Shown: positions 26,575-35,198 of the stretch, piece by piece
Layout of the letters: the number at the start of each line of letters is the position of its first letter
Position numbering within the stretch: position 1 is the first letter of the stretch
From: a virus
Length of the DNA: 64,000 nucleotides
Reading direction: 5' to 3' (one strand)
Virus record (IMG/VR): IMGVR_UViG_3300013126_000028
Span: 1 to 64,000 of that record
Notes under the pieces: model-generated
Told to the model about the DNA's origin: nothing
What the model saw: only the letters and a program-made list of their open reading frames with translations
The model's database searches: none
Translations under genes and position numbers: made by a program

Positions 26575-26880
26575 TTAGTTTTTCATATTTTTAAGTTTGT
26601 TTACTGCTCCAGATATATCTTCTGATGAAGTTTTAGTTTCGCCAAGAGAATCATACTTCTTTTCTAATTTATTAGTATCAATGTTTAAAACAACCTTTTT
26701 ATCATCTATTGTTATTTGATTTTTGATTTTTTGTTCCGCTTGTTGTTGTTTAAAGAAAGACTGTGTGTTACTTTCATTAGTTAAACCTTTTAAGCTTTTA
26801 CCCAATAAAAAGCCTATAAGAAAAGTATTAATATTAATGATGCCAAATAATAAAACTAGTTTAGCATCAAAACTTAGCAT
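26575..26880 (-). CDS. Small membrane protein
   Basis: 101 residues. One N-terminal transmembrane segment (LVLLFGIININTFLIGFLLG), then a charged helical tail. Lies between the actin-like ATPase and the thioredoxin-like gene, overlapping the latter by 14 bases. Unassigned. Confidence 0.7.
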   Translation of the reverse strand: MLSFDAKLVLLFGIININTFLIGFLLGKSLKGLTNESNTQSFFKQQQAEQKIKNQITIDDKKVVLNIDTNKLEKKYDSLGETKTSSEDISGAVNKLKNMKN

Positions 26881-27250
26881 TTTTTAACCATTTTTTGTAA
26901 TTTTCTAAAGAATATCCAGTCATTGAATATTTAACCTCTTTATTTACTAGTATTTTACTATCAGGAATAAGAGATATTTTGTATTCTTTTTTATACTCTG
27001 GATTGGTTTTTATATTTACATAACATATAATATAACGATCCATTTCTGGAATTTTGTTATCCAGTAGATCTTTTTTTAGCTTTAAGCAGTAGCGACAGTC
27101 ATCTGAACCAAAAATTATAAGAGGGGTCTTTCCTGTTTCTTCAGACAGTTGTAGAGTTTCTTCTATGGAAGATAATATAAATCCTTCATTAGCATAAATT
27201 AATGTTGATAATGATATAAAAATCATAAAAGCTGATAAAAATTTAATCAT
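26867..27250 (-). CDS. Exported thioredoxin-like protein
   Basis: 127 residues with a signal peptide (IKFLSAFMIFISLSTLIYA) and a thioredoxin fold around the redox motif DDCRYCLKLKKDLL (CRYC), plus the cis-Pro strand LIPDSKILVN. Likely a periplasmic thiol-disulphide enzyme; it could assist the Cys-containing secreted protease encoded nearby. Confidence 0.78.
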   Translation of the reverse strand: MIKFLSAFMIFISLSTLIYANEGFILSSIEETLQLSEETGKTPLIIFGSDDCRYCLKLKKDLLDNKIPEMDRYIICYVNIKTNPEYKKEYKISLIPDSKILVNKEVKYSMTGYSLENYKKWLKNAKF

Positions 27251-28137
27251 ATATTGCCGATCACCCTTCCTTTTTGAGTTCTGTGTACAAATCCTTTTCT
27301 GACTAAATATGGTTCGATGCTATTCTCAATAGTTTCTATTGCTATTCCAGTTAACGAACTAATGGCTTTTAACCCCAAAGGATTACCTTTATTTTTCTTT
27401 AGAATATCCAAATACATATTATCATACACATCTAGTCCATTTTTATCAATTCCTTGACTATTGAATATATCATCAATACTACAATTATTTCCATGACACA
27501 TAACATAATTATGATACCATTGTAGTCTAGCGTTTAAAATTCGCGGAGTACCTTTGCTTCTTTTAGCAATTTCCAAAAGGTCTGAAGGTGATATGACTAT
27601 TCCTAGACTACCAGAGTTCAATCCTGCTAGTTTGGCTAGTTCATCGTCAGAATAAAAAGTCAAATGTTCTTTAATAGTGAATCTATCATAAAAAGGACGA
27701 CTTAAGGTTCCAGAATTAGTAGTTGCTCCCACTAGAGTAAATGCTGGAACTTCAATTTCTTCTGGTTCTTTTTCTAAAATAATATTAATTTTGAAATCTT
27801 CCATAACAGGATATAAGAATTCTTCAACCAGTTTGGGTAGTCTGTGGATCTCGTCGATAAAAAATACTGATCTTTTAGTCATTCTCAACAAATAGGGCAA
27901 AACGCTTTTAACGCTGCGTAAATTAGCCGCATTTGCTGTATATAGATTTACATCCATTTCCGTGGCTATAGCACCCGCTATGGTCGTTTTACCCAGCCCA
28001 GGAGGCCCGTCAATTAAAACATGAGGCATCACACTGTTGGTTTTTTTACATCCCAGCGTGGAAATTTTTAACCGATCAATAACACTAGTTTGCCCAATAA
28101 TTTTATCAAATGATGTTGGTCTTTTAATTGCTGACAT
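27247..28137 (-). CDS. ruvB: RuvB-like Holliday-junction branch-migration ATPase
   Basis: 296 residues, slightly shorter than bacterial RuvB (about 335). Walker A DGPPGLGKTTIA, Walker B FFIDEIH, sensor 1 LVGATTNSG, arginine finger region LSRPFYDRF, sensor 2 RSKGTPRILNARL, and a C-terminal winged helix (PYLVRKGFVHRTQKGRV). It pumps DNA through Holliday junctions, normally with RuvA. Overlaps by 14 bases the gene encoding a RuvA-domain-III-like protein. Confidence 0.92.
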   Translation of the reverse strand: MSAIKRPTSFDKIIGQTSVIDRLKISTLGCKKTNSVMPHVLIDGPPGLGKTTIAGAIATEMDVNLYTANAANLRSVKSVLPYLLRMTKRSVFFIDEIHRLPKLVEEFLYPVMEDFKINIILEKEPEEIEVPAFTLVGATTNSGTLSRPFYDRFTIKEHLTFYSDDELAKLAGLNSGSLGIVISPSDLLEIAKRSKGTPRILNARLQWYHNYVMCHGNNCSIDDIFNSQGIDKNGLDVYDNMYLDILKKNKGNPLGLKAISSLTGIAIETIENSIEPYLVRKGFVHRTQKGRVIGNI

Positions 28138-28540
28138 TTAATTCCTCCAAATTTTGTAATACATACTTTACCAATAAAGATCCGCTAGTAACAGGATTTT
28201 TAGAATATGCTTGTTCTACTAGAGTAGACGCTTCTTCACTTGTAAATCCATAATCAACCAACAGTCTAACAGAAGCGTCCCTTAAATCAATAGGAATTTT
28301 AGATTTTTCTATAACTTTAGTTTGTTCGGGTTTAGCTGTTATTTCTGTATCATAGAATACTATTTTTAGTTTTTTGATTTGTTTTGGCTTAAAGATATTA
28401 CCACAATCACAAACAATTTTAAAGTTTTTTGTTTGAGTTTCTTTTAAAGATAGCCAATGATCAAATCCACATTTTTTATCTGGACATTTATATTGAAAAT
28501 GAGCATCAATATCAATCGGTTTCTGGTTTTTCTTCTTCAT
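28124..28540 (-). CDS. Zinc-ribbon protein with RuvA domain III-like C-terminus
   Basis: 138 residues. Residues 18-50 hold a zinc ribbon (CPDKKCGFDH, VCDCGN). The C-terminal 50 residues (DASVRLLVDYGFTSEEASTLVEQ, then LVKYVLQNLEEL) follow the three-helix pattern of RuvA domain III, the module which contacts RuvB. Since it is translationally coupled to ruvB, I infer a RuvB adaptor replacing full-length RuvA; the junction-binding OB/HhH parts of RuvA are missing. Confidence 0.6.
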   Translation of the reverse strand: MKKKNQKPIDIDAHFQYKCPDKKCGFDHWLSLKETQTKNFKIVCDCGNIFKPKQIKKLKIVFYDTEITAKPEQTKVIEKSKIPIDLRDASVRLLVDYGFTSEEASTLVEQAYSKNPVTSGSLLVKYVLQNLEELNVSN

Positions 28541-28931
28541 CTTTTTTTACCCAGAAAACGAACTCATTGGATTCTGTATCAAATGCAGTTTCTACCAATC
28601 CTTTTTGAACTAAATTACTCATAATATTACTTACCATTCTATCATTAAGTTTATATACTATTTCAGCAAATATTTCATCATTAAGAATATATCTAATTTT
28701 TTTTGTTATTTTGTTTCTTTCTCTTTTAAGATTTTCTTTAATAATAACTAAACTTTCTTGATGAGACAATATTCTATCGAATTCTTCTTTTTCTTCTTTT
28801 GCAACATCGTCTATAAGAATATCTAGATCTGTTCTATCCTTCCAACTTCCAAAGTTATTATAGACTATAGCTCTTGCTTTATCTGTAAATTTTGATAAAT
28901 CTGGCACAATAAAATATTCTGATTCGGACAT
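28512..28931 (-). CDS. Winged-helix-like protein
   Basis: 139 residues. The C-terminal part (MVSNIMSNLVQKGLVETAFDTESNEFVFWVKKD) looks like a winged helix and recurs in another protein of this window (gene at 46512). N-terminal region helical. Function unknown, possibly DNA-binding. Overlaps the RuvA-III-like gene. Confidence 0.66.
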   Translation of the reverse strand: MSESEYFIVPDLSKFTDKARAIVYNNFGSWKDRTDLDILIDDVAKEEKEEFDRILSHQESLVIIKENLKRERNKITKKIRYILNDEIFAEIVYKLNDRMVSNIMSNLVQKGLVETAFDTESNEFVFWVKKDEEEKPETD

Positions 28932-28940
28932 AACTTCCTC

Positions 28941-29372
28941 TTAGTTTAGTATATCAAACAAACCTTTGTAATAATTAGGTTGTTTAATAAAATGTGTAGC
29001 ATTTGACTGTAAGTGTTTTTTATACTCTTGATTTATAGGATTATTAATCCAATATTTACTTTTCCATATTGGTTCTTTATTATAATTGGATCCCAAATAC
29101 TGGAACTTGTCGTTCGCAGTATTGGGATTCCAACTATTCACAGGAAACATCGACTCTTTTTTATTGAAAAAGTGTTCAAGACCCCAGATTTTATCTAATT
29201 GATTCATCATAGAATCTTCAAGGGGATTGATTAGATTATTGACTATATCATGAATCCATTTAGAAAATGATGGATTTTGACTAACATCAAATTTGAAATA
29301 CCATATATTTTGGTTGTCATAATCATATTGATCATCATCATACCCATCGTCTTCATCATATGGATCGTGCAT
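28941..29372 (-). CDS. Hypothetical acidic protein
   Basis: 143 residues. Begins with a run of Asp/Tyr (DPYDEDDGYDDDQYDYDN) and contains several Trp residues. No recognised domain. In operon with the primase-like gene, separated by three bases. Confidence 0.66.
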   Translation of the reverse strand: MHDPYDEDDGYDDDQYDYDNQNIWYFKFDVSQNPSFSKWIHDIVNNLINPLEDSMMNQLDKIWGLEHFFNKKESMFPVNSWNPNTANDKFQYLGSNYNKEPIWKSKYWINNPINQEYKKHLQSNATHFIKQPNYYKGLFDILN

Positions 29373-29375
29373 ATT

Positions 29376-30500
29376 TCATCCTACGCAAAATTCATCACCT
29401 AGTTGAGTAGCAAGGTCTTTGGCCGCACTACTCAGGAAGCGGTTGTTGCTAAAATACAACGCTGTGGACGCTTGGTTGAGGTATTCCACGACCGTTTTTA
29501 AAAGTTTGGTCTGCTGGTGGGTCAGATTTAAACAGCCCTTGTCGCCATCCCAAGAAACCGGCTGAACTGGCATTGGTTCACCATTAACTTTGTTGAATCG
29601 CTGGTTATTGGAATTCCAGCGGTGAAACTCGTCGCCTTCATAAACTATACTAACACTATCAGTTGTATTTTTTTGACCACAATTGTTGTTCGTCAACTCT
29701 CTAAGAATTTGTTGAGCAACATCAACTGATACTGGTAGTCCGTTAGCGTCTGCTTTCTTATAAGCCTTAGCATAACCATTGTGCCATTGATCGCTGCACT
29801 TTGCCGGATCAATCACAATATTTGTGGTCTGACCAGTAAGAGCGGACTGTAATTGCTCCACTTGAATCTTTTGACCAGTTGAGCCAGGAAGAATACTGGT
29901 AAAGTAAGGAGCCTTCTTTTCCCAGCACTTACGCCACCAAGTATAAGGAACCCTATAAATCTGATTGGCCTTGATCGCACGAGGATCTCCGCCAAAGTAA
30001 TTTACCAGTTTCTTTTGGAGTCCGTTCCAGTAGGTCTTGTTTTTGCCTACAAGTTTACGAGAATGATCATCAAAAATCCAGTAGCACTGATATCCGTTAC
30101 GAGTATCTACTACCCAACTAGGACGTACCGGAAAGTTGTTGATCTTATCAAGAAACCGTTTTTTCTTTTGCATTACGATACTGGGCTTAAAATACTTACC
30201 TTCATTGTCACGACCAGCATCCATATCACAAAAACAACAAGAGAACTCATTGATCGCATACATTTTACGACCACCATTGATATAGAAGTAAACATCAGAA
30301 CTTTTCTCTAAATTAGCAGTAAGAGCATCGTCCAAAAATCCTGTGTGACTCATGCTACTAATCTTCTTGCGAGGATCTCCATTGTAGCAGAATATGTGAT
30401 TAATTCCAAAAGAGTCGAGAAATTTATTTCTCAGCCCCACAGCAGGAGCATTATAATTATTCTTATCAAAAGGGTTAAAACCAAGATCGTCACTAAACAT
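29376..30500 (-). CDS. Primase-polymerase-like protein (AEP/RepB type)
   Basis: 374 residues. CCFCDMDAGRD gives the DxD metal pair, SWVVDTRNGYQCYWIFDD the conserved strand with His/Trp-type SGxGxHxYW motif (here NGYQCYW), and KANQIYRVPYTW fits the third motif of archaeo-eukaryotic primases of the RepB/PrimPol branch. It would start DNA synthesis at the phage fork or origin. The remote similarity means that assignment is moderate. Base composition is less AT-rich than upstream genes. Confidence 0.6.
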   Translation of the reverse strand: MFSDDLGFNPFDKNNYNAPAVGLRNKFLDSFGINHIFCYNGDPRKKISSMSHTGFLDDALTANLEKSSDVYFYINGGRKMYAINEFSCCFCDMDAGRDNEGKYFKPSIVMQKKKRFLDKINNFPVRPSWVVDTRNGYQCYWIFDDHSRKLVGKNKTYWNGLQKKLVNYFGGDPRAIKANQIYRVPYTWWRKCWEKKAPYFTSILPGSTGQKIQVEQLQSALTGQTTNIVIDPAKCSDQWHNGYAKAYKKADANGLPVSVDVAQQILRELTNNNCGQKNTTDSVSIVYEGDEFHRWNSNNQRFNKVNGEPMPVQPVSWDGDKGCLNLTHQQTKLLKTVVEYLNQASTALYFSNNRFLSSAAKDLATQLGDEFCVG

Positions 30501-30564
30501 ATTTCACCATTTCCTGTAAAAAACCTATATTGGGAAAGTAACCTCTACCGTCATAGTCAATATA

Positions 30565-30629
30565 AAAGGAATTAGGGAATCGAACCCTAAGACTTAGCAC
30601 TAACTAGTCCAGCCCCCAGACTATTCCTT
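30565..30629 (-). tRNA. Degenerate tRNA-like element (D-arm missing)
   Basis: An acceptor stem AAGGAAT/ATTCCTT and a perfect T arm TAGGG-TTCGATT-CCCTA are evident. A weak anticodon arm with one A-A mismatch carries the loop TTAGTGC (anticodon would be AGU). Only 14 bases remain for the D region, so no normal D arm forms; total length is 65 nt. It may be a decayed tRNA, an mRNA-processing signal or a reduced tRNA. It fills the intergenic space between rIIB and the primase-like gene. Confidence 0.4.
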
Positions 30630-30638
30630 TAGCCTTAA

Positions 30639-31526
30639 TCAATACTTGCTAGGAGGCAAACCCCACTGGTCATCTTCCTCCATATCATCCTCATCTTCAT
30701 AATCGTCCTCGTCATCATCAAACTGATCCCAGTATTCACTGTCGAGATCATAATCTTCATCATCCTCATAATCAGCATATTCATCTTCAGAAAAGTTAGC
30801 CGAATAAAGAGGCTTGACTAGTTCGCCTTGATACTCTCCAACAACTTCATATTGGCAAGTGCGAAGTTTCTCACAGTTACAATCACTAGGAACACTCACA
30901 ACATCACGCGGATTAATCTTAACGATCACGATACGATCACCACTTTCCACAGACCCATAACCAGCAACATAATTCAATGCACCAGCATGAAGTCCATCAG
31001 AACAACCCCTAGCACGATCATCATCAACCTTGGCTCTTTGCATTTTGCAAATCTTGCCAACACTATTATCAAATGCTCCACGATACTTATCCTTGTAATC
31101 ATTCCTAACTGCCTTATAAGCAAGGAAATACCCATCCTCAGTAATAGGCAGATGCTCATGCTCAAGGAAATCATAGAGTTCCTTCTGACTCTGCATACTA
31201 GGATTATCCATCAAATTATTGAGAAAATTAACAAGAGGCTGAAAAGGTAATCCCTTGCTCATAAACTCCAGAATACGCTTGCTGATACTACCATGAACAA
31301 CCTCACCCTCATAGGTGACTTGACCATCCTTAATCTCAACAAGACCATCACTAAAAGTAGCCACAGCCTTTTCTACATCAACAACTTCAAGAAGTTCATC
31401 AGAGGTCGCTGTTGGCAACTTCTCCATAATCATCTTGTAGTTAATATGATCCGGCAAAACCTGATAGGTCTTATTGTTAAGAACCAACGTAAGATTACCA
31501 TCAACAAACATAAAAGGAACTGACAT
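30639..31526 (-). CDS. rIIB: RIIB-like protein
   Basis: 295 residues. MSVPFMFVDGNLTLVLNNKTYQVL, then PFQPLVNFLNNLMDNPS, EHLPITEDGYFLAYKAVRNDYKDKYRGAFDNSVG are the hallmark of the rIIB family. A long acidic tail follows (residues 235-295). ATG 31526 is preceded by AGGAG; an upstream in-frame start lacks a site. T4 rIIA and rIIB work in rapid lysis control and exclusion by lambda rex; the mechanism is unclear. It follows rIIA as in T4. Confidence 0.88.
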   Translation of the reverse strand: MSVPFMFVDGNLTLVLNNKTYQVLPDHINYKMIMEKLPTATSDELLEVVDVEKAVATFSDGLVEIKDGQVTYEGEVVHGSISKRILEFMSKGLPFQPLVNFLNNLMDNPSMQSQKELYDFLEHEHLPITEDGYFLAYKAVRNDYKDKYRGAFDNSVGKICKMQRAKVDDDRARGCSDGLHAGALNYVAGYGSVESGDRIVIVKINPRDVVSVPSDCNCEKLRTCQYEVVGEYQGELVKPLYSANFSEDEYADYEDDEDYDLDSEYWDQFDDDEDDYEDEDDMEEDDQWGLPPSKY

Positions 31527-31561
31527 AATTAAATCTCCTGTTAAAGTTACCTGTGAATAAA

Positions 31562-34213
31562 TCAACCAACAATTTTACCAAACGACAATCGCAACTCTTC
31601 AACCTTACTATCATCCATTCTATTAAGCCAGCGATCATCAGATCTACCATAATAGTTTTCAGTATCCAGTTGCCTGAGAGGATTAACACTGCGCAATTCT
31701 CTCAAATTGCCTGATACCGGATGGATACACATAATATACTTCATCATCGGGTTGTTGTCAACCTCTGTTTTAATAATTTTTCTCAGACCAGCCATTTTCG
31801 GACAATCATATTGACCATTAGCTGATGGCTTAAAAATCTTGGTGTATTCAGAAATACTATTCTCTTTATAGAAACTCAACAACATAGCGTTGATATTATT
31901 ATATAGTATATTAGCCTCTTTAATCTTACTACTATCAAGACCATTGATACCAAAGTCATGCAACAACTTTGTCATATGAGTATAGTAATCATCTTTCTTG
32001 AATCTGCTAATATCAAAGGTATTACGACGAATAGTATCAGCAAAGAACTCCACAATCATTAGACTATTCAGAGTATCCACAACGCTACGCTTAGTAATAT
32101 ATTTCTCATAATCCAAACCAAAGATATTCAAGATATGGAAAAGGAACTGTCTATCTAGATAACCCTCTCTGTAATTCTTAGATATCTTGTCGTCACTATT
32201 ATATTCATTCTTACATTTTTGCACAAGTTCGTTGAACTGGTAGATATCCTTAAACTTGGTATCATTCAGTTTCTGTAGTCGCTTCTTGAACCAAGTATTA
32301 AAATCTACAAGGTTGTACCCATCCTTCTTTAAACGATCCACAACACTTTTCTTAATAGCGTAAATGTTGGTATCATCAATTATCTTATTTTCGATTAGAA
32401 AATCTTTGTGTCCGTAAAGTTTATTAATTTCTGGATAATTACTGGAGGTTTCCACAGCATATCTAACGATGGGAAGATAAATAATCTCATCCTCATCCTC
32501 AAGATCATCTAACCTTGTCTGACTAAGACTCTTCATATAAGTAGCATCGTTGTAGTCATAATTAAGAGTCTTTGTGTCTTTAGCGTCCCCAATAATCAAA
32601 AAGATTTCTTGATCACTAACACTACCCTTAGTCCCCTTACTAGCACGACTCTTTGAGGTACTCTTAATAAGATCGCGATAATCAGACACATTAAGAATGT
32701 TAGATTCTCCAACATCCTTGATTAGATCGCTAAAACCATTACTCACATTAGCGTGATCCTTTGTATTAACCATAAGATATGCAAAACAATCATTAGTATT
32801 GCAATATTTAGTTACAATCTTCTTAGCTGTTTCTGTTGCCGCAATATCACACCAGAAAAACTTCATATCGCCATTCTTCTTGCCACTACTATTCCAATAG
32901 TTATACCCTTTGCCAGTAAGAGTATCATGATGAATAGTATTAGTAAGATAAATCATTCTTCTAGAACGATATCCTGCTGTACGATAATTGAAGACATAAA
33001 GATTTTCTTCTTTTTCTAGTTTGTATTCAAGATCTTGACCAGAACTAATATTATGAATTTTACCATTACTATCAGTCCAAGATGCTCCCACACCCCAACC
33101 ACCAGCAAGATCATTCATCTGATAATATGTCTGGATTGCTTCCACCTTGGTTTTAGCAGTAGCGATCTTGTCACTAAAATTCTTCTTCAACTCTACAAAG
33201 ATATCTTGTGTCTTTTCACGCAAGGTTTTGACTACACTTTTAGTATACTGCAAACCTTCTCTGTTTACTTCCATTTCGAGTTCACCAATACCAAAATCAA
33301 GTTCTAGATAAAGACCCTGATTAATGATCTCGCTAACAAAACTTTTCCAAGAAGCAATATCAGCCTTATTAAAGGCTCTATTCCACTTGGCAATATGATC
33401 TGGGGTTTCACTCTTTTCATCACCAATAAGATGAGAAACTTCGACCGGATAAGCAATATTGCCCATGATAGCAATAACGCCACTCTGGATACGATGATGA
33501 TTATTGGGAAACTTCATATTGTCGTTGTTGAGTCTACAAACTCTCCAACCATCACCATCGATAACAACGTTACGCTGGCTATATTCTTCTTTATTAAAAT
33601 CCCAATGAACGCCACCCTCGATAATAGGCTTATGCTTAAAGTAATGAAAAACCCTAACAGCCTTCTGACTAAACTCTGGAAAATCATATTGCTTAACAGC
33701 AAAACTAACTTCAAGACCATTAGGCTCATTAGTTTCAACACTATGAATAAGATTTAGATTAGGCACACCGGCTTCATCGATAGCAGCAATATAAGTATAT
33801 TGAGTACCATTAAAATAAGAGGTGGCAGTAAAACTTTTGGTATATGCAAAAGGACTTTTGCTTCCTAGTCCAAGACAACCAACAAAATCATTACTGTCGT
33901 TCTTATTACTTGCGCCATAAGTTGTATACAAACTCTGCATATCTTCTTGAGACAAGCCAGTACCATAATCGCGAACCACAAAATTAGGATTAGCGGCAGT
34001 TGGTAGAGTTACCTTAAATGGATTCTTATTACCAGCACTAACATGACTATCATAAGCGTTGGTAGCAAGTTCACGAATAGGTGCTTGTACTTTGTCAGAA
34101 TATAGAGAATCTGACAAGATCTTGAACATTTTTGCACTTTGACTAATCGTAAACTGATTAGTGCTATTAATACCAACACTATGAACTTCAACCGTTCGAT
34201 CCGCGAGTTTCAT
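31562..34213 (-). CDS. rIIA: RIIA-like protein (GHKL ATPase domain)
   Basis: 883 residues, longer than T4 RIIA (725). The first 200 residues form a GHKL ATPase: APIRELATNAYDSH (N box), VRDYGTGLS (G1), GCLGLGSKSPFAYT (G2). The rest is a long, mostly helical region. It has a strong sigma70-type promoter 35 bases upstream, in keeping with early transcription as in T4. Followed by rIIB. Confidence 0.9.
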   Translation of the reverse strand: MKLADRTVEVHSVGINSTNQFTISQSAKMFKILSDSLYSDKVQAPIRELATNAYDSHVSAGNKNPFKVTLPTAANPNFVVRDYGTGLSQEDMQSLYTTYGASNKNDSNDFVGCLGLGSKSPFAYTKSFTATSYFNGTQYTYIAAIDEAGVPNLNLIHSVETNEPNGLEVSFAVKQYDFPEFSQKAVRVFHYFKHKPIIEGGVHWDFNKEEYSQRNVVIDGDGWRVCRLNNDNMKFPNNHHRIQSGVIAIMGNIAYPVEVSHLIGDEKSETPDHIAKWNRAFNKADIASWKSFVSEIINQGLYLELDFGIGELEMEVNREGLQYTKSVVKTLREKTQDIFVELKKNFSDKIATAKTKVEAIQTYYQMNDLAGGWGVGASWTDSNGKIHNISSGQDLEYKLEKEENLYVFNYRTAGYRSRRMIYLTNTIHHDTLTGKGYNYWNSSGKKNGDMKFFWCDIAATETAKKIVTKYCNTNDCFAYLMVNTKDHANVSNGFSDLIKDVGESNILNVSDYRDLIKSTSKSRASKGTKGSVSDQEIFLIIGDAKDTKTLNYDYNDATYMKSLSQTRLDDLEDEDEIIYLPIVRYAVETSSNYPEINKLYGHKDFLIENKIIDDTNIYAIKKSVVDRLKKDGYNLVDFNTWFKKRLQKLNDTKFKDIYQFNELVQKCKNEYNSDDKISKNYREGYLDRQFLFHILNIFGLDYEKYITKRSVVDTLNSLMIVEFFADTIRRNTFDISRFKKDDYYTHMTKLLHDFGINGLDSSKIKEANILYNNINAMLLSFYKENSISEYTKIFKPSANGQYDCPKMAGLRKIIKTEVDNNPMMKYIMCIHPVSGNLRELRSVNPLRQLDTENYYGRSDDRWLNRMDDSKVEELRLSFGKIVG

Positions 34214-34247
34214 CTTTGTTCTCCAAGGTTTCCTGTGTGATGCCCCA

Positions 34248-34275
34248 AGTATACATCGTCATTCCCTGTTGTCAA
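34248..34275 (-). promoter_or_regulatory. Sigma70-type promoter for rIIA
   Basis: Minus strand: TTGACA, 16 bp, TATACT. Located just upstream of rIIA; leftmost of the strong promoters of this design, which marks the border between the early region (right) and the region without them (left). Confidence 0.75.
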
Positions 34276-34555
34276 CCTTACGCTTTCTGGATTGCAAGAT
34301 TTCCTTTAACTTCATAGTAAAATAAGTTCCAGCAAATGCTCCTAAAAATAACGGAATAATATACAAAGTATTTTTACTAAAAGTTACAACACCAAATGCT
34401 GATAAGGATGTTATCATTCCCGCCATTAAAGATGACATTAAATTTTGACGAGATTCTATGCAAAGAATATAATAAGCATAGAACATATCCAAAATAAAAT
34501 ATGTAATAAAAATTAGTAAAGCAATATTTATATCAAACTGATTCGTTGTTATCAT
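34259..34555 (-). CDS. Integral membrane protein, three helices
   Basis: 98 residues from ATG 34555 (MITTNQFD). Three hydrophobic segments: IALLIFITYFILDMFYAYYIL, LMAGMITSLSAFGVV and TLYIIPLFLGAFAGTYF, with a short basic tail. Size and topology resemble holins and related phage membrane proteins, but no specific evidence supports lysis. Overlaps the coiled-coil gene end by 23 bases. Confidence 0.66.
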   Translation of the reverse strand: MITTNQFDINIALLIFITYFILDMFYAYYILCIESRQNLMSSLMAGMITSLSAFGVVTFSKNTLYIIPLFLGAFAGTYFTMKLKEILQSRKRKVDNRE

Positions 34556-34841
34556 CTTCCCAAAAATCATCCTCTTTTGGAACCCAAGTTTCATCACTGT
34601 CATTATCGAAATCGTAATCTTCGTCTTCGTTATCCTCTTCTTCTTCTAACATTATAGTAAAACTATTTAAGATTTCTAACATAATATCAATTTTGATTGA
34701 TATTTCTTTAATTTCTTTTTTTATCTCATTAACTTCTTTAATTATTTTATTATTATCTTTTTCTACCGATATAATATTTTTAGAAAGTTCTTTATGAGAT
34801 TGGTCGATTTTTTTGTAAATATCATCTAAATCTTTAGGCAT
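34533..34841 (-). CDS. Coiled-coil protein with acidic tail
   Basis: 102 residues. Heptad-rich helix from 10 to 70 (IIKEVNEIKKEIKEISIKIDIMLEIL), then a very acidic tail (EEEDNEDEDYDFDND). Unassigned. Confidence 0.66.
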   Translation of the reverse strand: MPKDLDDIYKKIDQSHKELSKNIISVEKDNNKIIKEVNEIKKEIKEISIKIDIMLEILNSFTIMLEEEEDNEDEDYDFDNDSDETWVPKEDDFWEDDNNESV

Positions 34842-34850
34842 AATATGCTC

Positions 34851-35198
34851 CTAACTAAGTTTTTTATATTCTGGTATATCTCCATTCTGGAGCTTTTTAA
34901 TATTTTCGTAATTTTCAGCCACTCTTCTATAGAACTCTTGCTTTATGTTTTCTAATACACCAGTGACAATAGCAATTTTAGGATAACTAATATCCCCCAT
35001 AACTCCAGAAATAATACGAGAAAAACAATAATTTATATCACCACATATAGTTAAAAACTCCTCATTAGTTAATTTTTCTTTATATGGATTTGAATATGGG
35101 TTGTCTATATTTGGATCAACATTACCTCTCAAACAACGCATCATATCTTCTATACATCCATCTAATTGGTATCTATTCTCTTCTTTAATATACGGCAT
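34851..35198 (-). CDS. Hypothetical protein
   Basis: 115 residues, helical, no hydrophobic segment. DMMRCLRGNVDPNIDNPYSNPYKEKLTNEEF shows a proline/asparagine-rich linker. Abuts the kinase-like gene without gap. Confidence 0.66.
   Translation of the reverse strand: MPYIKEENRYQLDGCIEDMMRCLRGNVDPNIDNPYSNPYKEKLTNEEFLTICGDINYCFSRIISGVMGDISYPKIAIVTGVLENIKQEFYRRVAENYENIKKLQNGDIPEYKKLS

Noticed and set aside
31562-34213. Several plus-strand frames inside rIIA
   Set aside because: They lie opposite a long, well-supported gene and lack start signals.
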